A DNA stretch of 64,000 nt from Pteria penguin (Eukaryota; Mollusca; Bivalvia; Pterioida; Pteriidae), in the NCBI GenBank assembly GCA_035048485.1, contig CM068588.1:30378769-30442768 (forward strand). Reading direction: 5' to 3'. The notes under the pieces were generated by a model. The model had not been told where the DNA came from, did no database searches, and worked only from the letters and a program-made list of their open reading frames with translations. Shown piece by piece: positions 1 to 10,774 of this stretch (its first letter is position 1; every line of letters starts with the position of its first letter). Position numbers and translations under genes: made by a program.

Positions 1-1060
1 TATGTTGAACAAATGATCAAAACAACTTAAAATCAGATATATAAACAACGTTCCATTTACAAGAAAAAGATTTGTTTTTCTATATCCATCATTATTACAT
101 ATCGAGTCTTAACCCAGATTGGTTTCCATGGCACTCAACCCACATATTATCGTCTAATTATATTCACTGACTTTTAAATCGATCACAATCCTTATGCCCA
201 GAGCGACGGAAATTAATCTCTTTTTATCCTTATGACATTCACCTCAACTATGTTTCATATTTACGTGTAAATTAGAAATTCTCCAGACATAAGTCCTAAC
301 ACAATATGATAAATTCAATTGAAGAATGAAGAACAAAAAGCATGTATCAAATCTAAATATCTTGATAGAATCTTATGTGTGCATTGCAATATTTTCTTTG
401 TGATTCCATCATGTTCACATAGGTCTTTGAGAATGTTTCAACTGTAAATGTATTCATAGATGGCTATAATTTAAGACATTTTTGCTATGAAATTAGGAAG
501 TGTTGATAAATTAGTCTCGAAATAAGACTGACATTATAATTAAAATTCCAACAATGACACGGTGTATTTTCAACCCCTAGTCTTCTTGAACACATTTCAT
601 TTATTTATAAATTTCATAAAAGGACGGGAAAAAAGACATCTGGCTAAAGTGTATGACAAAGGACTTGAGGCGGTTAATTAATATGGCAGTCAGTGTATTT
701 TGATGCGCACTCGAATTCTATCACACACAGATAGGTTTCTCTGCTGTTTAACCGAATATTAAGGTACATAGTAATGTATGAATGATATATACCATGCAAA
801 ATGCATTAGTTTCAGGTGAGCGTACATTTGTGAAAATACTAGCATGATTATAAATGTTATATCCGAGACATTATGTGATATAGCCTACTTTTTGAATATA
901 GTGGACCTGATAAACGAATGACAAAATCATAAGAGTGAAATCTGTCATTTCAATTGACTACGCTCTGTCGATACCACAGCTGCATTATCTTTGTGTGTTT
1001 ATTTTTATCAGTACGTCTGTGATTACTGTTCTAATACACCTGAGTCAAAAGGTCTTCGTT

Positions 1061-1062
<2 letters not shown>
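1..1062. other. Non-coding, no gene seen
   Basis: AT-rich sequence without a long open frame, splice-flanked exon or repeat that I recognise. It could hold 5' exons or introns of the cysteine-rich gene whose last exons lie at 2555-3429, but none could be identified. Confidence 0.5.

Positions 1063-1142
<80 letters not shown>
1063..1142. repeat. (TA)n microsatellite
   Basis: Uninterrupted TA dinucleotide run of about 80 bp. The open frames across it (Tyr-Ile repeats) are artefacts of the repeat. Confidence 0.98.
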
Positions 1143-1145
<3 letters not shown>

Positions 1146-2554
1146 CAGTATACATATTCCATTGATGCTACTCTGATGCCTGTTTTGACAGTGTCATTAT
1201 TATCGTTTTTATAATGGGCGAACGATCGCAAATTATACTTCGTAAAACGTGAATTAGATTTAGAAGGACCAGAAATAACAAATATTATTTTCTAATTGAA
1301 TAACTGTCCATTCCGAAGACTACTGCAGGGGATGATAAATGTTTGTTCTTAATTTGTTATTCGTCAAATACATAAAACCAATATTATGATTACATATTGG
1401 TGTTTATGAATTGATAATGTCTGTCCGATTTTGTTAGTTTAAGAATACAGATTATTATATGTAATACCGTTTACTATTCAACATATATCATAATCTAGGG
1501 GAGTGCAAGAATTTGGGGGGGGGGGGGGTTGCATTATAGATTCTTGGTTTCCTTTGTTATTTTTCAGTCAATAGTATAAACTGATTTTTTTTTTCACAAA
1601 TATTACTGAGACAATGAGGACTAAGGGTCTTTGCTTTTGTAGACCAATGATATTGTTTGTGCAAACATCGGCGCATTTCAGGGTACGTGTATGTTATCTG
1701 GTTTCTTTGGTGTTAAATGTATTTCACTACTTGCTAGTCTGTGTACGTGTTTTAGTGTTTTAGAATCATAAATCTTAAAAATAATCTTATAATAAAACAG
1801 GTGTAGACTCAAATACATTTAAAATGCACTCAAGTATTCCAATTACAATGTCGTATTTATAGGTCCAATCTCACATTCGAACACATAAACTTCAAGGCTG
1901 AAAATACTTCGTTTAATTCTGCGTCCTTAACATAAAGAAGAATAAACATGAGAACATAATAACAGTGAATATTTCTGTATTAAAAATTAAACTAATTCAA
2001 TTTGGTCCATTTTAATCTACATCTAACCCCTGTAGTTTATTAGTGCAAACCTCATATGCACTTACCCGAACCAAGACTTTATTCAGGTTTATTTAGGGAT
2101 CAGAACACTCCTAAATCACATTCAGGTCATATGACTCGCATATTTTGAGAACATAAAGAGACCAAAATGTTCATGTAACTAATAACATATTCTTAACTTG
2201 CTATGCCGTATTTTTTCTGATATTTCAAAGATGATGTATAGAATGATGAAATAGACAGACAGTAAAGAATTAGATTTGTCTTTATTAAATACGTTATCAG
2301 AAATAAGAAGTATTGACAGCAGGAAATAATTAGCTAAGAAATAGGGATCTATGGGGAAAGGACTTTGAAATATCAGACAATCATCAAACGACTAAAGAGC
2401 ATCTCATTTCCTTTGAACATGAAATGTGTCCTGTATAAACAATGTACTGATTTATATATGTTTAAAGTATATATGTATGATATTCATTTCATAGTTGATT
2501 TTGCTATTATATGTATCGACATGGTGTATACCGTTTACATTCTTTCTTTTCTAG
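1143..2554. other. Non-coding / probable intron of the downstream gene
   Basis: AT-rich, with a G homopolymer near 1515. No exon recognised. Because the exon at 2555 begins with the last two bases of a codon and follows a good acceptor, at least the right part of this stretch should be intron of that gene. Confidence 0.45.
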
Positions 2555-3429
2555 TATCTTGTGGTGACCCTTCCGGTTCACAATGCGGTACGTACATTAC
2601 ATTTATTAAAGAACATTGTTTTATCTGAATGGTTATATCAAAAACAAAATAAAAAACAAATTTAACGACCGCCATAAAACAGTTGTTTCAATTTTCATCC
2701 TTCAGTTTTTCTATTTAGACTGCAGGAAGACATGCAGAATGTCAGGGATCGGGGTTGGACATTTGAGCATGCAGAACTGTACTTGTACTTGCACCTATGG
2801 ACGTGGACCAAATTGCGACGGTATTGCACTTTTCCTATTTAAGGTTTGCATGTATAATTATATGGTAGACAAATGCTATCTGGCCAGTGAATATCAAGGT
2901 TAAATATATGTCATATAATACACCATTATAAAACACGTATCTTATTTTAAAGTATGCGTCAATATAATCGAATGTAGAATCATGGATCCAAATATTATAA
3001 TTAAATGCAACTTTTATTGAATAGAGGACTGTGTCAACCCTGAATCCTATATAGACTTCGATATTTGCGGCTATGTAAGCGAAGAGGAATGTAAAACTAG
3101 TGACCCTGAAATCCGGGAACTCCTACTGGAATATTGTCCAGCACAATGCGCAAACTGTCGTATGTGTAAAAAATTAACACACATTCAAATCTAATTTCAC
3201 TGGACGCACATTTCAATAAATACGTTTATATCTGTACAAAATTCATTTGATCATATATTAAAATAATAGTGTTAAATGTAATTATAGCGTCACTCGTCTT
3301 TGTTTAATATTATGCATTGTTTATGTTAATTCTACCTACAGCTGATTTGAATATGTAATTATTGCAGGTCGGCATCCCTTGGCCAGATTGATGCTTAACA
3401 AAACATCACCTGTCAAAAAGCGAGGATGA
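2555..3429 (+). CDS. 3' exons of secreted cysteine-rich protein (EGF-like + ShKT module)
   Basis: Four exons can be read: 2555-2587, 2719-2820, 3025-3159 and 3368-3429 (stop TGA 3427-3429). Donors are GTACGT, GTATTG and GTATGT. Acceptors are TTTTCTAG, TATTTAG, TTGAATAG and TATTGCAG. All introns are phase 1 and the joined frame stays open. Exon 2 has the pattern C-x3-C ... C-x-C-x-C-x7-C with a Gly-rich end, like the EGF-like segment behind CAP/SCP domains of mollusc secreted proteins. Exon 3 has six cysteines ending C-x3-C-x2-C, the ShKT signature. The tail is short and basic (ends KKRG). An alternative acceptor at about 3340 would give a different short tail. A poly(A) signal AATAAA lies near 3717. 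The signal peptide and any N-terminal catalytic or CAP domain are not visible. An extracellular role is inferred from cysteine density. ShKT modules occur in enzymes as well as toxins, so no toxic function is claimed. Confidence 0.75.
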
Positions 3430-4957
3430 CTCGTCTCAAACAGGATGTATAACAAAACAGTTTTGCAACAAGTGATAGAATCACGAAACCATTCCTGAAA
3501 TCTGAAATTGAAAAGAACTTTTCAAGTGAATTGCTTTAATGTACATTTGATTAAATGCTTAAAATTTGCCGCATAACTATACATTGTATATTGTTTAATG
3601 TTGATATATGTAAATAGAATAGTCATGGTCTGATAAACGAAACTTTATAGATGCCAATTTAAAAACGTGTTCATTGTCAAACCATATATATTTCATGACA
3701 TTGTTCAATTACATGAAATAAATTAAAATGAATTAGGGCAGAGACGAATAACAACGAACATGTTTTCGCCTATAGAAATACTCGAATATACGGTATTGAT
3801 ATACAATACTAGACACTTGTATGGCACGTCCATAACGTGATGACTCTATGGTTACTAATTTCAATACTATGTTTAGCTACTAGAGCAAAGCAGTTTTCGT
3901 TTAGTGTGAGGTAAAATTGGACTGATGTTTTTCAAGGATCTACGATACGGGATTTTAAATTCTAGTTTCTAATTCAAAGACTTTGGTATGTCTTTCCGTT
4001 ATTAGAATTACACAACTTATGCCTTGTTTTACACCTTATAATATTTGCTATTATTTTTGTGATAGAACAGTGGATCATTTGCTCAATTTATGTTCTACAA
4101 GTTAACTATTAAGGTAATTAATTCAGATCATTATAAAGTATATTTCCTAGCAAGTTTTATTACACCAAGTCATAAGTTAGAGAGTATAATTTACTCCATC
4201 TTTCCACATTGTTAAAGGGCCAGAGAGTCTCATTACTTCCATTCCGTTATCTGCGACTGATGATTATCAGTAAACGTTGGTGGACTGCATGTCGGTATTA
4301 CTCCCATATCACCATTATTGAAACGGCATCTAAATCCATAATTAGCAAACCTTTCTCGTCTTTAACATGGTAGAATTTTGTACGAATTTAGATCAGTCTC
4401 GTCACACTTAGGATATCAGTAAGATACATTCCTGCCTTATAATATATTATCAGAAATATTATTAATATGTATAATTTTAACTCATTTTAATTATTTTTCA
4501 ACATGCTTTATTGTAATGCATTATTGCAGAATAAAATGGCTGTGGTCAAAATTAAAGACTCATCATTTTAGACAGGATGTCATCTTTTAGACAAAAGATG
4601 CCATTTAAGAATCATGACTATAAGAGACACATATATTGAAGTAGTACATGGGTAATGAGCTTCAGATGAGAAGATTACAAATAAATCATATAGTAAAAAT
4701 GTTGTTTTCTTTGCTATATGAACAAACATTATATCTCAATCCGTGTTAGTAAGAATTTAATTTGGGATCATTCAGTATATACCCCCTTTCGTTTGAGAGG
4801 TATCGCCCTTTGATAACATTATGAAAAACTAAAAGGCATAATTTCTGACCGGTAAATTTCGTTTCTTTTTATTAAAATAGATGAAATACAACAAAACAAA
4901 TATTTTTACGAAGAGAATTTTGTAAATATAGATTTTTTTCCCGAAAAATACATGCAA
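3430..4957. other. 3' UTR and intergenic sequence
   Basis: The first 300 bp are probably the 3' UTR of the cysteine-rich gene (AATAAA about 3717). Beyond that I see only AT-rich sequence without coding character. Confidence 0.5.
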
Positions 4958-4964
4958 GCCTGCT

Positions 4965-5067
4965 TCCGGTGGGTTCGTTGCAAAGTCTAAATGGGTATGC
5001 AACACATCAGGCAGATGCCGTCACGTGAAATAATTGTGGAACGATCAATCAATCAATCAATCAATCC
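4965..5067 (+). mobile_element. SINE S1, 5'-truncated copy
   Basis: Matches the 3' third of the full SINE at 49453-49733: the stretch with GGTGGGTTCGTTGCAAA and CAGGCAGATGCCGTCA, then (AATC)n at 5043-5067. The tRNA-like head is absent. 5' truncation is typical of LINE-driven reverse transcription. Confidence 0.8.
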
Positions 5068-6190
5068 CGAAAAATTATGACTAAATTATGAATATTGGTA
5101 ACTCCCATAGGACCCAATGCAAACTGATATGCCTTATTTCCTTTAAATAAAGGTATTTTGAAAATTCTTTCGGTAAAAAGTTTTGTAGTGTTAAGTACTT
5201 CAATTTGATATTTTTACATTTTATATTAAAGACATGTTTCCTGAGATCCAATTTGGGGCCTGTACCCATGCAAGTCCTTAACATTTTGATGGCAGATGTG
5301 TTATATTACTTTACACTGCACTCTTCTATACAAGAAAATAGAGGAAATATTTAACTTGGCCGTGTAACAGATATGCAAGCATGAAAGAATAAGTATAATA
5401 TACGTGTGTCCGTATGTTGTGTGCTTTTGGCACTCAGTATATGGTGTTTATCCATATTAATGCTTTTCGTGCAGTGATGAATTACTTTTGGGTGGATCTA
5501 TGTTAACGCACTTTCCTCTCGTATGCTTTACTTCATATAAATACACAAATGCAGTAAACCTATCTACATGTAGATCAGTTAAGTTATCTATGAATATGGT
5601 GTAACATGAATAATCTGAACACCAAGATTACGGAGCTCTGATATCACCAACTAAAGAAGCACATGTAAAACAGCTGCATCAAGGAATTGTATCAAGCGAT
5701 AATAAGCAAAGAATAACTGTAAGTTTCCTGGCTGATCCAAAACGTAAAAACGGGAAATACATGCAAAATTAGATTTCAGGTAGTCCACCATTTTCATGTA
5801 CTAAATCTGAGTCGTTGGAGTTTTCCAAAATTAGAAGTACTTGTACATTGCTTATGCAAGTTTTCAGATAAGATACAATTTAATAAAGTTTCAGAAGAAG
5901 TGTAGGTATAAAAAAAACCTTCTCATGATTATTAAGATAACTACTATGATTATGAAAATTTAACTCCTATCTGATATTTACGATCACACTACTTTGGACG
6001 AAAACATTAAAATAAACCACGGAGTCTCCCTATTACTACAAGGTTTTCGGCCACCTAGTCTTTATATAGCGCTAAATGCCATCGGGCATTTATATCTTGT
6101 GGTATATGCCACGCGGTTGCAAATTTATGGAATAGAGTACTTTGTGATTGTGTGCATATTAAGTTCAGTTATAAAGATTTATCAAGAACA
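5068..6190. other. No gene seen
   Basis: AT-rich spacer between a SINE tail and the Harbinger element. Only short chance frames. Confidence 0.5.
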
Positions 6191-6667
6191 TTATGCTACG
6201 GTCACACACGGTCGGATATCTAATCGGGACCATACGGAATTAAAACTGTATCGACCCAGTTCCACCCGTATAGACCAGCATCGTAACCCGTGTCAACTAC
6301 TGATGGATTCCAGGGGCTACGATACGGCGGAGAAAAAGTTTTGGTCAGGTTCAAAATTTTTGCACGGATTTCAATTCCGTATTGACTCGGTTCGAACTAC
6401 ATTGACCCACATTAACCCGCAGCGTAAAAACGCATCGACCTTCGTGATATTCAGCATTGCCTTTATGCAAAGGATTTTCACAAGGTTTACATCCGGGTCG
6501 ATACTGGTCGAAGCGGGTAGACACAAGCCAATAGGGGTCGAAAAGGTTTTAGTTAAAGATTTGAAGCGGGTGTCTATACGGTTCGAGACGGGTCAATAGG
6601 GGTCAAACCGGGTTAATAAGGAATTAATACGGATTGATAAGGATAGATAAGGGTCGAAGAGGGTCAT

Positions 6668-6973
6668 ATGAGGAGTGTCCAAAATCGTATAAATAGGAGG
6701 GGCACCTCTCATCATCAACATGAACAAAAAGTGATAGAACTGATGCAGGAGCTGCTGGAGCTCAACAGACAGGTCACAGACGTTGTTGGCAATGTCTTGA
6801 TGCACGTCTTGCAGAGACAAGAGGAGAGAAGGTGGTGGACACGGCCTTGGATCCTCAGGAAACCAATCCTGGGACAGTTCGACAGTCTTATGCAAGAACT
6901 TAAACAAGAAGATCCCAAGACGTTCAAGAACTACGTCTGTGTGGACCCCACCTTTATGATGAACCCCTTTTGA
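6668..6973 (+). pseudogene. Harbinger transposase, N-terminal remnant
   Basis: 101-residue frame. After a helix-rich segment (HHQHEQKVIELMQELLEL) comes RRWWTRPWILRKPILGQ and then KNYVCVDPTF. This is the hallmark N-terminal region of animal Harbinger (HARBI1-like) transposases, where an R-R-W-W-x-R-P-W box precedes a Phe-Lys-Asn segment. The catalytic DDE part, about 250 residues, is missing. The frame ends just where the deletion joins the opposite-strand ORF. It cannot be catalytically active. Confidence 0.8.
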
Positions 6974-7137
6974 GGTTTCAGAAGAAATTCACCCACTGGA
7001 GGGAAAACCATCGGGCCTGGTTTGAGGCTGACATTCACCCTACGGGCGAGTGTTGGGGGCCTGAATGGTGAGCTGGGTGACTCCCTCTCTCTTCTGGCCT
7101 TGGACTTTGGTCTGGCAGTCCCCTTCTTGGGCGGCAT
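6931..7137 (-). pseudogene. Possible Harbinger second ORF (Myb-like), N-terminal remnant
   Basis: Starting at the internal Met at 7137, the minus strand gives a very basic, Pro/Ser-rich start (MPPKKGTARPKSKARRER). Harbinger elements carry a second, opposing gene for a Myb/SANT DNA-binding helper. Position and orientation fit, but no SANT helices remain, so the assignment rests on context only. Confidence 0.35.
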
Positions 7138-7589
7138 TATGACTAACAGAGCTTCTAGCGAATAGCAGAGCCTCGATTTGCGGAGCTTCAATTGTTGATG
7201 AAATCGTTGTGCACTCTTCTGTAGCAGGCGGTGTAATGAAAACCGTCTGCTAGCGCTGCGGTATTTGTTCTCGGCATGCAGCCCACATAGTTAACCGTTT
7301 TGACCCGCATGTAATTCCTGATTAGCCGGCGTCGACCCGCAGAGGCAAACATAAAAGAAACCGCTTTTCGACCCGCAGCGACCCCTACCGACCAGTGCTT
7401 GCCTTTTTAAATCGGTGTATAAAACACGGATCTAGCCGTTTCTACCCTGCCAGTATGTAAATTATTCTCCATTCCGGGACTATTCCGGCTCATTTTCACC
7501 CGGATCAATTCCGGTTCGTGACCCGGCCGTATGTGACTGTAGCATTACTAAATATGAATTCAAAAGAGAACTACTGCACTAATGTCCGA

Positions 7590-7860
7590 TAATCAAAATC
7601 CAGTTAAAATACTGAAAATGTGGTGGTGTTGGTTTTAATAAAACAGTTGCGAATCCAATTCCAAATGGGATGAGATTTGGAATCCAGAAGGAGTGATCGT
7701 CTTGTTGAGGACAGGATATTGCTACGTAGGACGGAAAATTGAGTAATATGGGCGTTGAAATCGTCTCGTTTGTAATAATGGACGGTGTGACTGACCATTC
7801 CACGCGATATACAAGTCTAGGGTATGAAGCAGATGTGTCGCTTTGTCTATCGTATCCATG
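7590..7860 (-). pseudogene. Family A Penelope-like RT, small remnant
   Basis: On the minus strand the frame around 7798-7604 has YYKRDDFNAHITQF followed by SNILSS, matching the family A block LYDKRDDFNF.ITNFPF..SNIPSS seen in the copies at 20 kb and 28 kb. Only the C-terminal part of the RT is present and it is disrupted. It starts just right of the Harbinger element. Confidence 0.7.
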
Positions 7861-8399
7861 ATCTCTTGTCCAGTAGGAATAATATTAGCTGTTTGTTAAT
7901 GTACAATGACAGAAATCAAGATAAGGGTTTCGGGGGGGGGGGGTTGTTTCTATTTTCAGGGGGTATGAAATATGTGGAAAATATAATTGTTGTAAATATT
8001 TTACTTTTATTTTTCAATAACATTAGCATTTATCACATTATTCCTCTTCGGTAGAAAAATTACGTATTCTGACTTTGATCATCGTTTTGCAACATTGCAT
8101 TCTCAAACAAACTACTTTTTTCATGCAAAAGCTCATTCTTGTATATCGGTAGGAATAGGTATATTGATGTAAAGTCCAATAAAATTAAACCATGAACTAT
8201 TAGAATAATATGTTCAGAAGGATAATTATAGGTTACAAGATGTTTCAATAGTTATTACATTAATAATGGTTTTCTGCAGCTAAAGCAATAGGATTGTCCG
8301 TTTAATGTAGAAGATATTTTAAGATTTTTCTTACTTTGAGGTAGAGTTATGTAATTCTAATGATTCACCTGTCGAGTTTTACTGAAATCTAATGATTCA

Positions 8400-8515
8400 C
8401 CTGTCGGGTTCGCATTTGTCTGAATATGACACTAAACACGATATCGTCCCCTTTATTCCATGGACTATGAGGTATGGTTTACCCTTCGGTACTTCTTCGT
8501 TTTTTACTTTATACA
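8400..8515 (+). mobile_element. Family A retroelement 3' tail fragment, inverted relative to the next copy
   Basis: Matches the tail after the family A RT at 20890-21000 (GTTCGCATTTGTCTGAA ... CTTCGGTACTTCTTCG). It faces the minus-strand tail at 8815-8990, so the two make an imperfect inverted repeat with arms of about 110 bp and a 300 bp spacer. Confidence 0.8.
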
Positions 8516-8809
8516 TATGGAATACAAATAGGAAACTACTGAAAAAAAAATTGGATACTGTGATATCCTCATACTTTAATCGCATTGTTTTACGGAGTCA
8601 AACACAAGGGTACAATCGAATGAAGATGGGGTCTTCCTAAAATTACCAAAATTACCTAATTTTCATTAGCAAATTTATTTTGATTTTTATGAATAATCTG
8701 CTTATCAGTAAGGTTTTGTTACATTATATGACCAATTATCGGTACAGCCGACAATTTATCATAGCTTATAAATAGGTGAAATTTGGTTTCAGAATTCTGT
8801 AGTACATTA

Positions 8810-9845
8810 GGTAAGAAACGAAGAAGTACCGAAGGGTCAACCTTATTTCATTGTCCATGGAATAAAAGGGGAACATCGTGTATAGTGTTATATTCAGAGT
8901 AATGCGAACCCCAATAAAATCGAGGTGAGACCAGATGCTCGGGAGGAGTAAGCGTCCCTGGTTGCATACAACACCCGTCGCAAAAGTCCTGCAACAACTT
9001 TTCAAGTCGAGGAAGTACATACATAAATATAAACATATGAACACACGAAGGAGACAAAAACACGATAACAAATTATACTACTGACGGTATGACATGTTGA
9101 TTAACTGAAATTCCGGCGTCAGAAAATGCACGTGAACAACTGTCCAAATATAAACATATCATGTCAAATCAAGTATGGTAAAAAAGTTATGATGGTTAGT
9201 TTGTATGGTCAGGTCCAAAAATATCGGTTAGCATTCTTGAAAGAGGGGTGGTAAATTTCACCAGATCCCTATATCTACCATAAAACTTCATCAGTGACAA
9301 TCTCAAACGTTCCTAAATATATCCATGTCAGAGTAGTGTCGTGGCAAGAAGTCTCACTCTCAGGACGAAATTTTCGTATTGAGAGCATGCGTATGACATT
9401 CACATGCGTAAAATTGGGGAGAGGAAGACGCCATACGCGGGAAAGGAGGTGTGTTGCTCCTCAGAAAAGGGCAGTTGGTAATAATGAAATTGAAACCGTC
9501 ACGTTTGTCATAGAGAGAGGTTAGAAATTAACCATCGTCAATAATTGATAGGGGTATATCGAGGTATGAAGTAGAAGATGCGCTCTCTATTGTATCTTTT
9601 ATATCGAGTTCCTTTGGATATATGACGTTGATGTGATCTTTAAATACAAGGTTGTTCATTGACAAAACGTCATTGGTGTATGTGTACGTAAAGTAGAAGA
9701 GAGGTTAATTGTTTATTGCCTTTAGAGAGCAGATACTGATTGAATTCTGCTTCGTAAGAGTACAAACATATGTAAGCCAGATGGGACACGCAATTAGTAC
9801 CCATAAACAACACAACAACAGTTAATGTTTGTAATGTTTAAGTTA
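8810..9845 (-). pseudogene. Family A Penelope-like retroelement, decayed RT plus 3' tail
   Basis: Read on the minus strand. From about 9840 a MGTNC motif and LYSYEAEF, then SKGNKQL, then NDVLSMNN (RT motif C, where family copies have YIDDVLS), then IYPKELDIKDT and a KRDDFNF-like block down to about 9250. Several stops and frameshifts break it. Downstream (9070-8810) is the conserved family tail with GACGGGTGTTG, CAGGGACGCTTACTCCTCC and GTACTTCTTCG. The motif set resembles Penelope-like RTs. I see no GIY-YIG endonuclease. Confidence 0.75.
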
Positions 9846-10774
9846 TTGAATATTAATGTTAGGGAAATACTGCCACAAGTTCAGTAGGAGTGTTCCTCTT
9901 TTAGATTATTATCAATCAATTATTGCACTGATCGTTATCTTTTTAAATTTAATTTTTACATTTTATCTTTGATGAACTAATATCCGATTTTACCTTGGGG
10001 CAGTATTTACAATGGCATCACACACACATACACATACACACACACATTCATTTTCAATTTGATAACTCGAATACTCTCTGTTTATGTAACATTGTTAAGA
10101 GTTATAAATGAATGTAACGATGTAGGTTCACTTTTTCACTCCTTTTGTTAACAATTAAACGCTTGCACAGTGAAACAAACAACGAGGTCAATTTTTTGAT
10201 AACTCGAAGAAAGTCAGATTGTGTTTATACCACGGTTTCACCTTCCTCGAGCGCAGTACAGTTCATATTGTATAATAGCAATGTCTAGTGCATGCTATTA
10301 TGAAAACTTCCCACATATACTTGTGGACCTAACTCTATACAATTGTATTTCTGATGACATAATTTCTCCTATAAAGCAGACGATGACAGGCATTATAGTC
10401 TGTGTTTCTCACACATTCTTATTATCATTGCATGCATGTTACAATTAACAGAGAGCGGTTAAGAAGAATAACGATCTAATTTTCAAAATAAATGAAATGA
10501 ATGAACAGAAAAACTATCACCGTCATTGTAAGTTTCCAAATATTTGAAAGAAAATTACACAACTATTTAAAAAAAAATAAAATAAAACATATGAACATTT
10601 TATACTTAATTTGTTAGGAATTAAAGATGTTTTCTAACCCACTTCATGCATCGACACAGAGTCGTATGATACACAAATGAGTTAAAGTTTATGAACAAAA
10701 ATTGTAATAAGTACCGTTTCGTGATTTTTGAATAAATTGCATTCTTCGCCATGAAATTCACACAGACCCATATA
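9846..10774. other. No gene seen; short (CA)n at 10019-10046
   Basis: AT-rich spacer between two family A relics, with a CA-rich microsatellite near 10020-10046. Confidence 0.5.

Larger units (their letters stand above)
6194..7544 (+). mobile_element. PIF/Harbinger-type DNA transposon, internally deleted
   Basis: Bounded by inverted ends: TGCTACGGTCACACACGG on the left, and on the right a sequence whose reverse complement starts TGCTACAGTCACATACGG. It is flanked by TTA on both sides (6191-6193 and 7545-7547), the 3-bp duplication typical of PIF/Harbinger. Subterminal regions (6480-6680 and 7290-7530) are packed with GGGTCGA/GACCCG motifs in opposite orientation at the two ends, plausible transposase-binding sites. 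At 1.35 kb it is far shorter than an autonomous element (usually 3-5 kb). It keeps only the start of the transposase (6668-6973) and an opposing basic ORF (7137 down to 6931). Confidence 0.85.

Noticed and set aside
5994..6599. 201-codon open frame
   Set aside because: It runs across the left end and subterminal repeats of the Harbinger element; no protein motif and no codon character.
6593..6927. Minus-strand frames opposite the Harbinger transposase
   Set aside because: Antisense shadow of the plus-strand RRWWTRPW frame.
8810..9070. Hammerhead ribozyme in the family A tail
   Set aside because: Penelope-like elements can carry hammerheads, but I could not find the CTGATGA and GAAA core in any tail copy on either strand.
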